A stretch of 64,000 bases of DNA from Rhodosorus marinus. Lineage: Eukaryota > Rhodophyta > Stylonematophyceae > Stylonematales > Stylonemataceae. Under the pieces are notes generated by a model. That model saw only the letters and a program-made list of their open reading frames with translations. It was not told the origin of the DNA and did not search any database. The DNA lies in the NCBI GenBank assembly GCA_029953675.1, contig JAMWBK010000002.1, positions 3,162,001 through 3,226,000 of the forward strand. The letters run 5' to 3'. The position numbers and the translations under genes are program-made. This document shows, one piece after another, positions 26,303 to 38,983 of the stretch; within the stretch, counting starts at the first letter, position 1, and each line of letters opens with the position of its first letter.

Positions 26303-28054
26303 TCAATCCGATCTGGCCCCGTCCAGATGCGCTTGCAGAGTGTTTTCGTATGCGTTGCAAAGGTGGTTAGACACCATGCCTTCTGATATGAGGACCCTTG
26401 GCGTCACGCTATTGTCGACATCTTTCACTATCTTCGGGCTCACAAACCATAGCCTACGACCGAGGACGTAGAGCTGTTTGAAGTCGCTGCTGGATGCGTC
26501 AGGCTCTGTAGTCATCGCATCTGCTAACTCCTGCGGAAGGCTTTCATCGGCGATCAATCCCATAACCTTGGTGAAGTCGTACCCAAGTGCATCGATGGCG
26601 TGAAACTTTTTGAACAACGATGTCACGGAGGCCAGAGACAGGCTGGGTACGACATCATCAAGTACCCTACGGAAAAAAAACAGAGGATTCGGTCAGACCA
26701 GTAACGAGAGAGAGCCCGCAGGCTGGCTTTTGTCGGCAGCTTTTTTTTTTAAACAGTTTTGAAGAGTAGATTAGACGTACTGGATGGACACGATGGACTT
26801 CTTCACGACGTCAGGGAGCTTGTCCACCGGACTGAAAACTGGCGGGCTGGCAAAAGCATAGCACTTGACTTTTGTTTCAGGTGGCAAACCGGTTGACTCT
26901 CGAGGTTCCACCAACAGCTTCATTGCCAGCAGGGTGGAGATTCCCGCACCCAGACTGTGTCCGGTGACGACGAGAGAGTAGTCCGGGTATCGTTTTAGAG
27001 CTTTGACGATTGTGTCCCTGCGCTTTGACCAGAGCAGATTCGCGCTTGTTTTGATCCCGTCGTGAGCGACACCGTCCAAGAACGGTGTAGAAGTGCACAA
27101 AATGTCCGTCGCAACGTCGGAGAGCGCAAAGGTCCCTCTCACAGAGAGCACGATGGATTTCTTCTCGTGGTCGCAAGCGATATAATGCCGTGGGTACAGA
27201 ATAGATTCTCCATCCAACTCGATAGACACGAAGTCCTTGTTCTTCACGAACGTGTGCTTTTTGATGATCTCCTTCGACGACATGGTCGGACTGCCGGAAA
27301 CCATTCCCAGAAGGATGAGGAGTGGTCCGTATGCCGCTGAAGATAACCTACAATACCGCATGATGTCCTCCAGTTCCTCCCTCTTGACATCCGCTTGGCG
27401 GGTTCCAGGAATGGTTCCCTCCCTATTGCTCAAGATGGGTTTATGTGCTGCTCTCATTAGCGCAAGGTAAATAAGCCAGTTGTACTTCAGCGCAAATGGA
27501 TCGACCGTCTCTTTGATCGCGTCTAGGATTGCTTCCATTGTGTTCTTGGCAGTATCCCACTGCGTCAAAGAACGCTGTATTTCCTCGTGGTCGATTCTCT
27601 CTGCAAAGAGCCTCACTGAAAGCCAGGACACCACCGTGACTCCAGCTGCGATTCCACCGAACAGGTAGGATTCCAATGCGCGCCCAACCAGAAAGGAAAC
27701 AGATGAGGTCAACACACCAAGACCCAAGCTTTCTTTTAGTTCCACCTTAATAAACTTCCTGTTCCGGAGCCACTTCCCGGTCCCAACGTTGCTAGCGCTT
27801 GGCGCCTCCACCGATATCGACTCATACCCGCCTTCCATTCTGTCCGCGGTATCCAGAATCCTCTGCTTAGAGCCCGACGCCCCTGAAGAAGTCATCCTGA
27901 TAAAATTCCTCCTCGGTAGCTTCTCCAAACACACTCCACCGCCACTCAAGTTACCCTTCGTCCGCCTCCCACCGCCGGCAAAACTACCCCTCAAGCTCCC
28001 AACAAAACCCAGCGGAAAAAGCTTCGCCACTCCACTCCATGACAACATTCGCAT
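26303..28054 (-). CDS. Class 3 lipase, diacylglycerol-lipase-like, membrane anchored
   Basis: Two minus-strand exons, 28054-26781 and 26666-26303, join in phase for 545 residues. The lipase core has a class 3 fold: SIVLSVRGTFALSDVATDIL, then the nucleophile elbow VVTGHSLGAGISTLLA with Ser near 366, then CYAFASPPVFSPVDKLPD. The second exon starts with VLDDVVPSLSLASVTSL, the piece that follows this point in diacylglycerol lipases. Two membrane spans lie at about 120-160 (VLTSSVSFLVG, IAAGVTVVSWLSVRLF), fewer than the four of animal DAGLs. The N-terminus is Gly/Arg/Ser rich and could be an organelle leader. Likely reaction: hydrolysis of an acyl ester of diacylglycerol or a plastid glycerolipid; the substrate is unproven. 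Confidence 0.88.
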
Positions 28055-29054
28055 AGCATAGACTAACAAAAGAAAAAATCCTCCTACCCTATTCACCCAT
28101 CATCAGTTTCCTTCTCCAAAACATTCGAAAGTTTCCCATGTCTCCCAAACTCGAATCTAATACAACAATCACCGCTTCCTCCTTCCCCCCGCCCCAATCC
28201 ATAAGCATTCACATTGTCATAACGGCATCCTCATCCATTCTCAAAGTTCTTCAATCCAACCACGCCGATCACAAGGAAACATGTCCCATACGCTAACCCC
28301 CCCTTACAGCCGAACACGATAATTAGTTTTTCTGATATTTTAATTAAATATGAAACAAACGTCGAGAAATTCTTACGGGGGGTAAAAATGATCGTGCAGT
28401 TTGACATTTTACCGTGGTTTTTGTACCCTCCCTATGATTTGCTCATAATATTCTATTTATATGCCTAAAGGTAATTGTTTTATATGTTTTGATTTCAACA
28501 TTGAGACGGAAAGGGGGAAGACTAAAGCTTAGCAAGTATCTGTCCCAACTGGACGGAGCTGTTGTCCCATAGATCGTAGTTAGAAATGTCATGGGCGAAG
28601 TCTGCATAGGGAAATGTTATGTTCCTTTTGAGTGTAGACGACTTGTGCGGATTAGCGTTAGCAACCAGAAGGGCATCTTGAAGCAGACTTTCTTAACAGT
28701 GCTCTGCTTTCAATCCTGAAGAGGACTATTCCTCATTTTCCTCGACAACAGATGTACGTACGATTTGCGGAAGATCCCTTGGACCTGCGGCACACTGAGC
28801 CGGTTTCTGGTCGTATCTGTTTGATAGCGACTTTGGCTGCAGAAAAACTCTTGCTAAGCCATATACGGTGCTCGCTTGATTATTTTCGTCACCAATTCTT
28901 GATTTTCTACAGGTTTCGATCTCATGTACTGCTAGACTATCCGACTGATACTATTCGGCACCACAGTGGATGCTATCAGTACTCACTGGAAGCTGCTGTT
29001 CAGAATAAGGTGTACGATTTAGGATTTCGGATTAACCTCCATCGATCTTCGTAT
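28055..29054. other. Intergenic region with unresolved exon-like pieces
   Basis: AT-rich near 28320-28500. A frame from ATG at 28588 and a 104-codon frame from ATG at 28752 occur on the plus strand. A TTTTCTACAG acceptor-like run at about 28904-28913 suggests possible splicing, but the pieces do not join into anything I recognise. The lipase promoter should lie at the left end. Confidence 0.35.
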
Positions 29055-32000
29055 TCAACAACGTGACGCCAGTTCTTCAGGAAGCGTTAGCAAAAAAGAG
29101 GCAAAGTTCGTCAGCTAAAGTCGGGGGTTATAGGGAAACCCTTGGACTAACTCACAAGCGCGACGAGAAGTCTTCTTCGCAGCTCCAACACTTCTTTTGA
29201 TGCAGTCGGTCCTTCGAGAGAGCCAAGAGCTTTCAATCCGCATGCAAATCGTGACCTTATCCTTTCTCTTTCCGCGGTCATTAACGAGACTTCCGCATTC
29301 ATCGCAGACATGTCCGCGTTCCATTTCCGAAGCTGCTTGAAGCAGCTCTCAAAGGTCTGTTCATACGACGTTCTGTTATCCATATCGTCATCATCTGAAG
29401 AACAAGAGTGGTTGGCTCTGGTCGTTGAGCAAACCATACTTCAACACGGGCTACCCCAATGGCCAAATAAAAAAAAAATAAGAATCGAATCCTTCACAAA
29501 GTCATGTTACCTTTCATTGCATCCAAGCTCTTCTTCAGAATTCGAAGTTTCCGCAACAGTGCTTGGCACAACATTCTCCTATTCTTCTCAGCCTCCTCTC
29601 GAGCTGATACCTCAGATTCATCTTCACTGTCCACCACCGGGTAAAGCGCAGCAGCTATTCCCTCAGTTGATATTTTCTCCACGACTGCGTCCGCTGCATT
29701 AAGAATCTCCTGAACCTGCTTAACCACACCGAGTCAAGGGTAAAACGTTGAGGGGGCTTCAGTGCACGCATCGCAGAGGAGGAAAAAAAAAATCGTTTTC
29801 CTTTGCATGTTCGAACTCACGTTCGGATTTGGATTGTCCTTGGCAGCTTCCTCCAAGCGCTCCAGCCGAATCGATAGGAACGGAACGTAATCAGATTTCT
29901 GCCCAATCGCCACCCTGTATTTTTCGTCGAATTCTCCAAACTGTCGGTCCTTGAGAAGTGCTCTTAGCTCATCAAGCTGGGCCTTAGATTTAGTAAGTTC
30001 CCCTGCAGGCTTTTTGTCTTTCCGCTGAGCTTGTGTGCTTGGCCCCCCGTCACGGGCAAGAGCTGGTCCCACTTCCCAACTCAGGTTGTAGTGTTTAACT
30101 GATCGATCAGTTCGAGGCCCTCCTGTTGAATAGGCAAATGACAACAGCAAGCTCAGAGCGATGAAAGTATAAAGGCAATCAAAAGAGTCCAACGGCTTTT
30201 ACAAGGCTCCGCGCCCCTCAAACATTGAAAAACTTTCAACGAGAGAATCACCAACTTTTGACTCTAGGATTCTTGCCAGAGAATTCCAGACCTCCCTTAT
30301 TCGGTGTTTTGTCTACGGTCACGGATCCAACTAGGCTGTCGCCTACAACTGCGTGCTTCGGTATGGAACCTCTCTTCGGCGCTGAGAAATAGAGGGGTCT
30401 CTTCTCTCCAGGAGAAATGACATCGTTCCATGAAGAGTTCTTCGTCTTCTTGTCAGGGAGCCCAAGAAGCGCTCCCTGCTGGGTGGAGAAGCATTCCAAC
30501 GAAACATCGCTCCCGAGCTTGATTCTCAATATCGCACTTAAGCTCTTCAGCTCTACACATGGAGCAAGAATTCCGTGGCTCAGAAACAGCTCGAACCAAA
30601 TTCAACCGCTAGGAGCTGTGAGAGCTAGTTTTTTACGTACCGTCCAAGTAGGACGTATTCTCATGCCGAATCGCTGCTCTGAGCACGTAGCCCTTGCCCT
30701 TTTCCAACTTTTTCGCACTTGGATAACAGTCTGCTGTGTAGCACAACTTCTTACTAGAGTCAAAAATCATGTGGAATGGACCACCTTCCAATACGCTTTC
30801 ATATACACGGCCAGATAGCCCCGGGAAGTGGATTTTCAGCTCAGCAGTTTCCTAGTGGCATTGGCTGTTTTCAGAACAAACTGGCATCCTTTGAGAGAAG
30901 CGAAATGTTCTTTTCCACCCACGTACAGCCAGAGAAAAGTTGTAGGTAAGGATCAGCTCGTAGATCTGTCTGTTTTTTGGCAGTATGTCCCTCTCCCCCA
31001 ACGCCTTCAGAGTACTGGACGTCGGAGCAAGTGACCTCTCCAAGTGCGTCAGAACCGCTTTAGGCTCGCAGAGGCATGGTGTCCGAGGTGTTGAGTTGGT
31101 TTTGAGTCTATTAATGATGTCAAACCTGTCAGAACACAAGCTCCCGGCACCCACATTGAGAGAATCTGAAGAAGGACACGAGGAAATGTCACTGGTGAGC
31201 GTTGCTTCGCGTTTTTGTAAAGCGCCTAGAGGGACCCGCCCTCCATGGGAGCCTCAAGAGTTGCTCACTCGAGTAAACGTCCAGTCCACCAAAGATGACC
31301 CGCACTTTGTCTACCACGGTTGTCCCTGGCGACGACCACAGTTGAGAAACACAAATCTCAAGAGTCTGCTCGTCCTCTACGCAGATCTGCTTGGACAGGA
31401 CCTATGCGAAGGGATTCGCAAACGTGAGATAAGACTAGCTAGGAGACGGCCCTTCCAAAGCACAGAAGGAGACGTTTCATCCAAAACTGACGCACCATTC
31501 CCGCAGCAACAGAGTCATAAAATGTTAGTCTAGTGTCGTTTGGACTCCTCTCCTTAACGATCTGTACAGTCTGGATGACGAATCGTCGGATGATAGGCGC
31601 CTTGCCCTCGTTGTGAGAGCTAGGGAAATGGTTCGCAAAGTTCATACTAATTGTGCAGTGCGAAGCTCCGCTAGGAACGTGCAGGAAAATTCTGTTAACC
31701 TCTCCGGCACCAAATTCAAGGTTCTTCACAACGAAGGCTCCGGTTCGCGACACTTCGTCCTCAACATCGAGGGGCTTTATCACGGTCACCGGAAACCGGA
31801 AGAGGGGTCCACTTCCGGAGTTGCTGCCACTGCAACAAATGGAATCGAAATTGGTGAAAAGAGTCTCAGAGGACGATTGTGGTCAGCAAAAAAGGGTTCA
31901 CGGATAAGCTCACTCTTTGTATCCTAAAATCTCCGCAAAGTGAATTTCTCCTTCGTCCAGACCTGTTGGGTCGACAGTAACGGGAAAACTTCTGCCTCCC

Positions 32001-34838
32001 CCGAACAAGGCAACAGATTTCGGAGTCTTTACCCACGCAGCGGTGCTTTTCAGCAAGATTAGGGACTCGAACCGAGATGCGGCTGCTTTTCCCGCAGCGG
32101 AGTCGTCATCGGATTTCATGCAGTCAAGTTGAATCATAAACCGTCGCACCAACCGTGAATCGTGAATATCTCGGAGGTAGATCCCACTCATTCTTATCCC
32201 GGTACCGTTCATATAGCTCATCGAGAACTGGACATCGAGCTCCGGCGTATCCTCTGATTGCTCAAGGAGATCAGCGGCTAACGGTACATTAACGCTTCCC
32301 GCTCCGGACCCAAAACGATCGGGGTGTTTCAACTGATTCCCGCTAGGCGATAGATTCTGAAGCAGCAACGGCTTGGCACTGTTCTCAAGAGCAATCCGCA
32401 CACGATGGCTAGTGTATTTTATGCCCTTTGATCTGCGGTAAGCAGGCAAAAAAGAAAAGAAGACAGCGTTGAACGAGATCACGCGTGAGCCCATCGGAAT
32501 GCAGAAACAGGCATAACGAATCACTTACTTGCACATGCAGAGGAGAAGTGCCACAGAGCCCGTTGCAGATGGTGCAGCCATGCTAGTTCCGTTAAGGAGC
32601 ATCTTCTTTCTCAGCGTCCACTCCGGCACAGGCGCAATGGCGCCTCCTGGAGCGCATAAATTGACTCCCATCGCGCCATGCGGAGTTGGACCTCGTGAAC
32701 ACCAAGTGTAGGGTATACCCGGGACCCCCAAACCGCTAAGACCATTTTGTTGGCTTTTGTTCTCCTGTGCTCCTATTGTGCGCTTATCGACAATGCCGCT
32801 GAGGCACGGCGAATCGAGACTGTCGTTGTCAGAATAATAATCAAGCAAATCCTCCGTTTCACTCCTCGGTTCCTTCAGCTCTCCGGTGACCTGGTAAAAC
32901 TCCTCGTCTATGTACGAGTACGCTTGCGTCGCCATCTCAGGTGTCACATACGCTCCGATTCCAATGAGAACGGAGGAGGTACCCCCCGGAGCAGTTCCAG
33001 TGGTTATGCCAGGTCCTAAGTTGGAGAAAGCGGCTCAGTACACGTACCTCACGACAACTGGAGCGAAACCATCCGACTTGGTCATGAATGCGCTCAACCC
33101 ATACCTGCATTCCCTGCCGAGAATATGAACATGACATTGTGCTTCTCAACGAGTTCGCGGGCCATTTCAATAAATCTCCCGCTGTCGGGTCTTGAAGTCG
33201 CTTCTCCGTAGCTCATGTTGAGGGCGTCACAATAGTCGATTTTATGCCGTCTGCGATCATTTTCAGAATCTAAAACACGTTCAGCAGGTTTTGGGTCAGG
33301 TATGTCCAACGACGTTTGTCACCTAAGCCCGAAGTAGAGCGATCCATAGGTACCATCTGGAGTTAGGTAGGCCATCGCACGAATCAACCCCTGATGGGTT
33401 TCCATGGACCCGAGACGCGAGTCTCCAATTTTCAGCGATACTATCTGCATTTGGAATCAGTTGAAGATAGAATTCAGGTGAACAAACCCGTGCTACCAGG
33501 GGCAAGGATTTTCAGGTTCTGGGGCCCCGTCTCACCTGACATCCCGGGGCTACCCCATTCATTTCTGGATTATCTGGATAACTGTGAACAATAGCAAATC
33601 AACGTCGGCCTCACGACACAGATAGAAAAGTTCAAATAAACACAACCGAACTTACTTTGCAGCGATCGTCCCAGCAACGTGCGTGCCATGATGCCCTGCA
33701 TCAACTACCTGTAATATCCGTGGAAGGTCAGAGAAGCTGGGCAAGTTTGGATCGATTAGGTGAGGCCTTACAATCGACAAGACGTTGCCCTCATCGTAGA
33801 TATTCACGCAGTAGTTAAGTAAGTCATGCTCTCCAAAGGTGGCGTACACGCCGTTCAGGCGGTAGTTCTCCAGGATCTTGTAGTGAGCAAGTTGACCTTT
33901 TCCGAAAACAAGGACAGACTGCTGGTCAGTACGAGCCCTCCAAGCAGCGTTTGCTGATTTTAGGCCGTTTAACGCGCAGGCTTTCAAGTCTCACCACTCT
34001 CTTCCGAATCAACAATCGCCCTCCAGTTTTCTCCGTCGTTGAAAACCACGCAGTCGAAACTTCACGGGCATCGTTTACAATACGAAGTTTGAGTAAGCGC
34101 AGAATTGTCGTTGCAATCTATCAACCATTGGATAGGGGTGCGGGGTTTGCCTCACATTTGTCCTGGATCCTTATAATCCTTTTCCATGGCCTTCAGCTGC
34201 GCGATTTGACATTCCACCTCTCCTTGTTCGAGCTTCTTTTGTGGAGTGGGATCCCCACTAGGTCCTTGCTCCTCTTTCCCACTAGCAGGCCTAGCCTTGG
34301 ACTTTGCCAATCGTTGCTGCTCTGTCCACTTGTCACGTCGTTCTCTCCTGATCCGGGTAATTAAATTCCTCGGAAACAGTTCGTAGGCGCTCTTGATACC
34401 AATATGGTACTTCCCGGAAGGGTTGAGTTCTCGAATTTTCTCGCCAAGCGTCAGAGTACGACCAGAAAGCCCAGTAATCGTACCGTCCTCATTTTCCTGA
34501 ACGACGGTCGACGAATCTACGTCCCCGCCTCCTGTGCAATCTACAATGTCTAGAATCTTTCGCTTGCCGTCAGTCGTCTCTGACAATCCAGCCGCGCCGG
34601 GGTCAACACCAGTATCCAACACTCCAACCACAACACCGCGACCATCGAAAGCTGCATTTTTTGACAGAAACTCTGTCGCGCCGATCCATTGCTTCGGTAA
34701 GAACCTAACTCCAGCATCAGCCAAAAAAAAGCAAACCACAACCGTCAGAACTAGCCAGAATATCAAACACACGAAGTATCAGACGCAACAACCAAAACGC
34801 TTACCCCTCTCGAGGTACGGGACCCAGTTCAGGGCCAT
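29055..34838 (-). CDS. TPP2: Tripeptidyl peptidase II (subtilisin family S8)
   Basis: TPP2 removes tripeptides from the N-termini of peptides released by the proteasome, working as a giant cytosolic complex. The minus-strand gene has about 15-20 exons. The first ones fit exactly: 34838-34805, 34708-34156, 34059-33995, 33896-33772, 33708-33656, 33581-33536, then 33444 onward. The catalytic triad is present: Asp in GVLDTGVDPG, His in GHHGTHVAGTIA, Ser in LNGTSMAAPSATGS. Family landmarks include SYGEATSRPDSGRF, YTWCSRGPTPHGAMGV, NNRQIYELILTYNFS (exon pieces near 30950-31000) and the C-terminal NAADAVVEKI. An insert of about 60 residues rich in Asp, Ser and Asn precedes the YTWCSRGP block. Splicing near 33250-33330 is ambiguous. 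The end is either TAG just after 29150 or, if GTGAGT there is a donor, a 20-codon exon 29114-29055. Confidence 0.92.
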
Positions 34839-36215
34839 GATTCACCTCCATCTTCTGTCCCAAATTCTTACATCAACAACAAACAAAACACGAAAGAAAA
34901 AAAAACACGCCACAGAAGATCCACCCCCCAGGCTAAATCAAGAGAAGATTCACAGGACAGAAGCTAACTCTCAGAATAAAGCAAGGATCCCCTCTCATCC
35001 TCTTCCGATCCCCTCTCAACCTCCTCCCCCTAAACATCGACGCAAACTAATATCCCGTTCAATCTCATCCCGAACGGCCCTAATGATATCCATTTTCTCT
35101 CCAAAACAGCCAACGCACCCCTCAAAATGCAAATCTGATATTGACTAAATGCAATCAATAACAACCATCGAAATGGTATATCCTCAGTTTTTACGCCAAT
35201 ATTGGGAAGTTGGATCAGTTTTCAGATTGTTCAATGGTAATTTTAAGAAATATAGGGAAGGGGAGAATTGGGACAACAGCTACAGGGGCTAGTCCAGGCT
35301 CTGAAGCAATGGTGCGCGTCTACTTTGGCAGAACAGCTTTCTTCCCGTTTGTTATTGAATGTCTGGATGGACAGCAAGGGTGGCAATCGCTCCTCAACTG
35401 ATAGTCCTAGTCTCCGGTGTTTTTTTTTTTTTTTGAGTGTCCTAACCACGGTTAGTACGCACTGAGAAGTGCTCTTCTTTTTTTTGGAAGAAAACCAGTT
35501 CGCGTTTTGCGGTTTGCTTGTTTGGTGCAAACGCTGAAATAGTGCGTTCGCTTTCAACCAAACTCATCTGATCTTTTAGGATCTGGCAATCCAACAAACT
35601 AAAAAAAGACCTCACGCGATGAGCTCAACGAGGATCTTCGTAGAACGACCGCCGTGGGGTTGCTAATGAACCTAAGAGTCCGACACCAGCCGCCAGAAAA
35701 GCATACATTGATGGTGCTTACGAGACGACCATATGGCACCCAACCTTTCATGCAGTATCAAGGCCTTGCTCTCCTAAGGATTAGATGCGAAACGTCGTTC
35801 CTAGTCCGTTGTTGGTTGTTCGAGTGTAAGATAGATCAAAGTCCGTACTTGCAGCGGCGTTAAGGAAACATTTCTGGTCAAAAGCAGTAGAGTAAGACAC
35901 TCCGCTCTAGTTTCTTTGTGCTAAGCGCAGGTAGCGGGGATACCGTGACCGTTTCCCCTAGCTACTGATAGAACCAGTATTGCTCTGCAAGTAGGCAGTA
36001 AAGGTTATGGTTACGATCCGGGGCGGGGGGTGAACACCGGCCTCCCTGGATAGTGTGATCCAATTTTAGTGTTGTGCATTGGGCAGCTGCCGAGTAAAGG
36101 GTATGCATACAAGTGGATTGAATGTAATTGATGCAGGAAAGATATTTGCTCGGTTTCGCGGATCGGTGTGAACTGCTCTAAGATGTGGGAGAGGGAAAAC
36201 TTCTGAATTGGATTC
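34839..36215. other. Divergent intergenic region
   Basis: Between TPP2 (minus) and the RRM gene (plus), so promoters for both lie here. It has a long T run at about 35420-35434. Short frames on both strands show no family likeness. No supported gene. Confidence 0.5.
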
Positions 36216-36938
36216 ATGGCAAGTGTTAATAGGATAGGTCAGCTGAGTAAACTACTCAAGAACTCTGCTGCAGGGTATACGAAGGTCGGGAATGTACCCG
36301 CGACTGCCGCGAGGGCTGATCTGGTGAATCTGTTTTCGAAGTACGGAGTGAATGGATCTGATTGCCTGAAGATTACGAGGTCTAGGTTTGGTTCTGAAGA
36401 ATGGTGCGTGCAAGTATTTGTGCTTTGGCAGGTTGAATAAGGCGGTGAATGATAATTGCTGATCATGGAAGTGAGGTCTCCAGGATTGTAGGGCGTTTGG
36501 ATGAAAATTCTGCAGCGGCGTCACTGGTGGACTTGCAGGGTGCGATGATTGGAAGCCAGAAAGTGCGTCTTTCGCCCACGACTGATCAAGAACTCAAGCA
36601 AATTGCTGCTTCTCAAGCACTAGTCGATCCCGATGCTTCTAGTCGAAGCCTGTTTGTAAAGGGCCTCAAACAGATCGACCCGGCTTCAATCAATCGACAA
36701 ATGCAGACGCTATTCGAAGGATATTCCTTGGAAAGATTAAGCTACGATTTGGATCGGAAAACTGTGAGTCATCCCCAAGCATCGCTTCTACAGGGTTGAG
36801 AGACGTAAGCTGAACGCATTGACAACTCTCGTTTAGGTGTTGATTATTTTCGCGTCTGAAAAACAAGCGCAGGTTGCGCACCGCAACTTGAACGGTGCTT
36901 ATGTTGGATTTAGCATGATCAAACTGGAAGAAGTCTGA
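36216..36938 (+). CDS. Small tandem RRM RNA-binding protein
   Basis: Three exons fit: 36216-36403, 36484-36763, 36837-36938, coding 189 residues. Two divergent RNA-recognition motifs are visible. RRM1 starts at TKVGNVPATAARADLVNLFS, and its RNP1-like strand is weak. RRM2 starts at RSLFVKGLKQIDPASINRQM and ends with LIIFASEKQAQVAHRNLNG. The RNP2-like strand LFVKGL in RRM2 is clear, but the aromatic residues of canonical RNP1 are mostly replaced, so RNA contact may be altered. No transit peptide is obvious, though the N-terminus (MASVNRIGQLSKLLKNSAAG) is basic and Ser-rich enough that a mitochondrial leader is possible. The exact role is unknown. Confidence 0.75.
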
Positions 36939-37460
36939 GTTAGGAGCTTTTTGTCTTGTTCGCTTGAAGACATAAGCTCGAACCTTTCTGAAGTGCTCCG
37001 GTTTAGCCCAGAAGACGGGCCCACTCTAAGTTTAATCCGGGGCGTGTCGGCAACATATTTTCAAGTCTGGGGAGGGTTGGTGGGAGCAAAAAAGTATCTT
37101 GAAGATGAGCGCTTGCTCAATCGCGATCCACACTGACTGGAATCTAAGCAAATGCGCTTCGCGCCGATTATATTATTGGTTCGTATGGGTCGACCCCTTC
37201 AGACAATTCGTTCGAAGATGGATAACGGGCCTCGCTTCAGTGCAGAGGTATTTAGCAACGCACCCGGTTATAATACTTAGGACAGCAGGGGAATTCACAT
37301 GTAAATGAACGCCCTCCCGGGATGCAATCAACTTTTTCTCTGGCCGTGCTGGAACCGCGAGGATGCCCTCCCCGACTAGCTGGCGAAAGCAATGATGTAA
37401 AGCCAAAACAAACAACCTCGTTAGTCAAAAGCGTCTAAAAGAACAAGACACTTATGACAG

Positions 37461-37930
37461 GGCATTCCCATCGACGAGATGGTTGCCGTGAAGCTACCTA
37501 TTCTTTCCTTCCGCAGCACTAGTAGCCTTGAAGGATATAACTCTCCTAGCTTGCCTGTCAGAAAGTCGAAACGAAATTACACCAAAAGCTCGTCGCTAAA
37601 GGGAGGATATGTATGACAATACTCCCATCGTCGAGGTGGTGCAGTGAAGCTAGGTCTTCATTTCTTCCGCAGTACTGCCAACCTTGAAGGATAGAACTCT
37701 TCTGACCCTTCTGTCCGCAACTCAAAACGAAGGAACACCCAAAGCTGACGCTAGCTAGCAACTGGATGTTTATGACAATATTCCCATCGACAAGATGGTC
37801 GCAGTGAAGCTAGGTTTTCCTTCATTCCGCAGTACTAGTAACCTTGAAGGAGAAACCTCTTCTCAACCCTTCTGTCCGAAACTTGAAACGAAAAAACACC
37901 CAGAGCGTCGCTGCCAATGTCGACTCTGTG
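37461..37930 (+). repeat. Tandem repeat array, left block: three units of about 160 bases
   Basis: Units start near 37461, 37619 and 37778. Each begins with a version of ATTCCCATCGACGAGATGGT, then GCAGTGAAGCTAGGT, TTCCGCAGTACTAGTAACCT and CCTTCTGTCCGAAA. Units differ by substitutions and small indels. The array has no continuous reading frame. It resumes at 38406 after a gag-like fragment. Confidence 0.9.
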
Positions 37931-38034
37931 GGCTCGGGAGTCTGGGTAAGCGGGCTGGAGGCAGCTGTCGCTGGTGATCTAGCAACGATGTTACCAGCTT
38001 GCTTACAGCGACTCTCGAAGCGCACGGAGTAGCC

Positions 38035-38395
38035 GACGGTCGATGGCAGTGGAGATGTAGAAAACTACATCAGCAAGCTCGAACATTTGCTAGCAGTCTA
38101 CGCAGGTACAGACGAGCGCGATAGACTGTTTGTGACGGTCAGGGGTCTAGCAAAACGGGCACCGAATGGTACCGTGTGCTGCCAATAAACCAGCTTACTT
38201 CGTGGGCGGAGCTACCAATGGCCCTGAGGGGCGGTACGCCATCCACAACAAGGATGCGGACTGGCGAAGCAAATCTCCAGATGCGACAACGAGAGGGAGC
38301 AAGCGCCAGCGACTACACTACGCAATTTGAAACGACGTTGGAGCACCTCAAACGCTTCGAGGAGGTGTTGTTGAGTGATTTCATGCAGGTTCAGT
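38035..38395 (+). pseudogene. Decayed Ty3/gypsy-like gag fragment
   Basis: The translated pieces match the retrotransposon gag pattern in order: ENYISKLEHLLAVYAG and DERDRLFVTVRGLAKRAP, then after a frame change near 38155-38170 TEWYRVLPINQLTSWAELPM, then a QREGASASDYTTQFE segment. The W-Y...SW.EL...DY...F spacing is typical of the capsid region. It is short and frameshifted, with no protease, reverse transcriptase or long terminal repeats in view, so it is a dead fragment. It sits exactly between the two blocks of the tandem repeat. Confidence 0.7.
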
Positions 38396-38405
38396 CCTTT
38401 TTGCC

Positions 38406-38745
38406 AATATTCGCATCCACGAGATGGGCAACCCCAGTCCCTCGCAGTGAAGCTAGGTCTTCCTTCCTTCCGCAGTACTAGTAACCTTGAAGGATACAAT
38501 CCTTCCAACCCTTCTGTCCAAAAGTCAAAGCGAAAACAACTCGATGCATCGCTGCTAAGAACAGGATATTCATGCAATATTCCCATCGACGAGATGGTCG
38601 CAGTGAAGCTAAGTCTTCCTTCCTTCCTTCCTTCCGCAGTGCTAGTAACCTTGATAAACACAATTCTTCTAACCTTCTGTCCGAAAGCCAAAGCGAAAGC
38701 CATCCAAAGCTTCGCTTCTGCGAAGAAACAGAATATTTAGCAGCT
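38406..38745 (+). repeat. Tandem repeat array, right block: two units of about 170 bases
   Basis: Units start near 38406 and 38576 and match the left block, including GCAGTGAAGCTAGGTCTTCC and CCGCAGTACTAGTAACCTTG. The last unit contains a CTTC microsatellite expansion (about four units). The array ends about 240 bases before the bilin lyase start. Confidence 0.9.
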
Positions 38746-38983
38746 TCCCAATGTTGAGATTTTGGCCTTGAGATGCACTCCGGGAGATCATGAAATGGCC
38801 GTGAACCCCTTGAGCTTGAATGAGGAATTGATAAGTACTGGTGATGAAAAAGGTCAAGGTGTTTGATACTGCTGAGTTAGAGGAGGGCAAGTTCTGAGCA
38901 TTAGGAAATCGTTTTTGGATAAGAGGTTGAGGATACCCGTGATTTTGTTTTGCGAAGGTCTGGAAAGTACCGGGTTCGAATCG

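Noticed and set aside
28752-29066. 104-codon plus-strand frame starting with ATG
   Set aside because: An acceptor-like sequence lies inside it and no coherent product results either way; kept only as a note in the gap entry.
35880-36060. Possible tRNA-like folded segment
   Set aside because: I could not build a cloverleaf or find a proper T-loop consensus.
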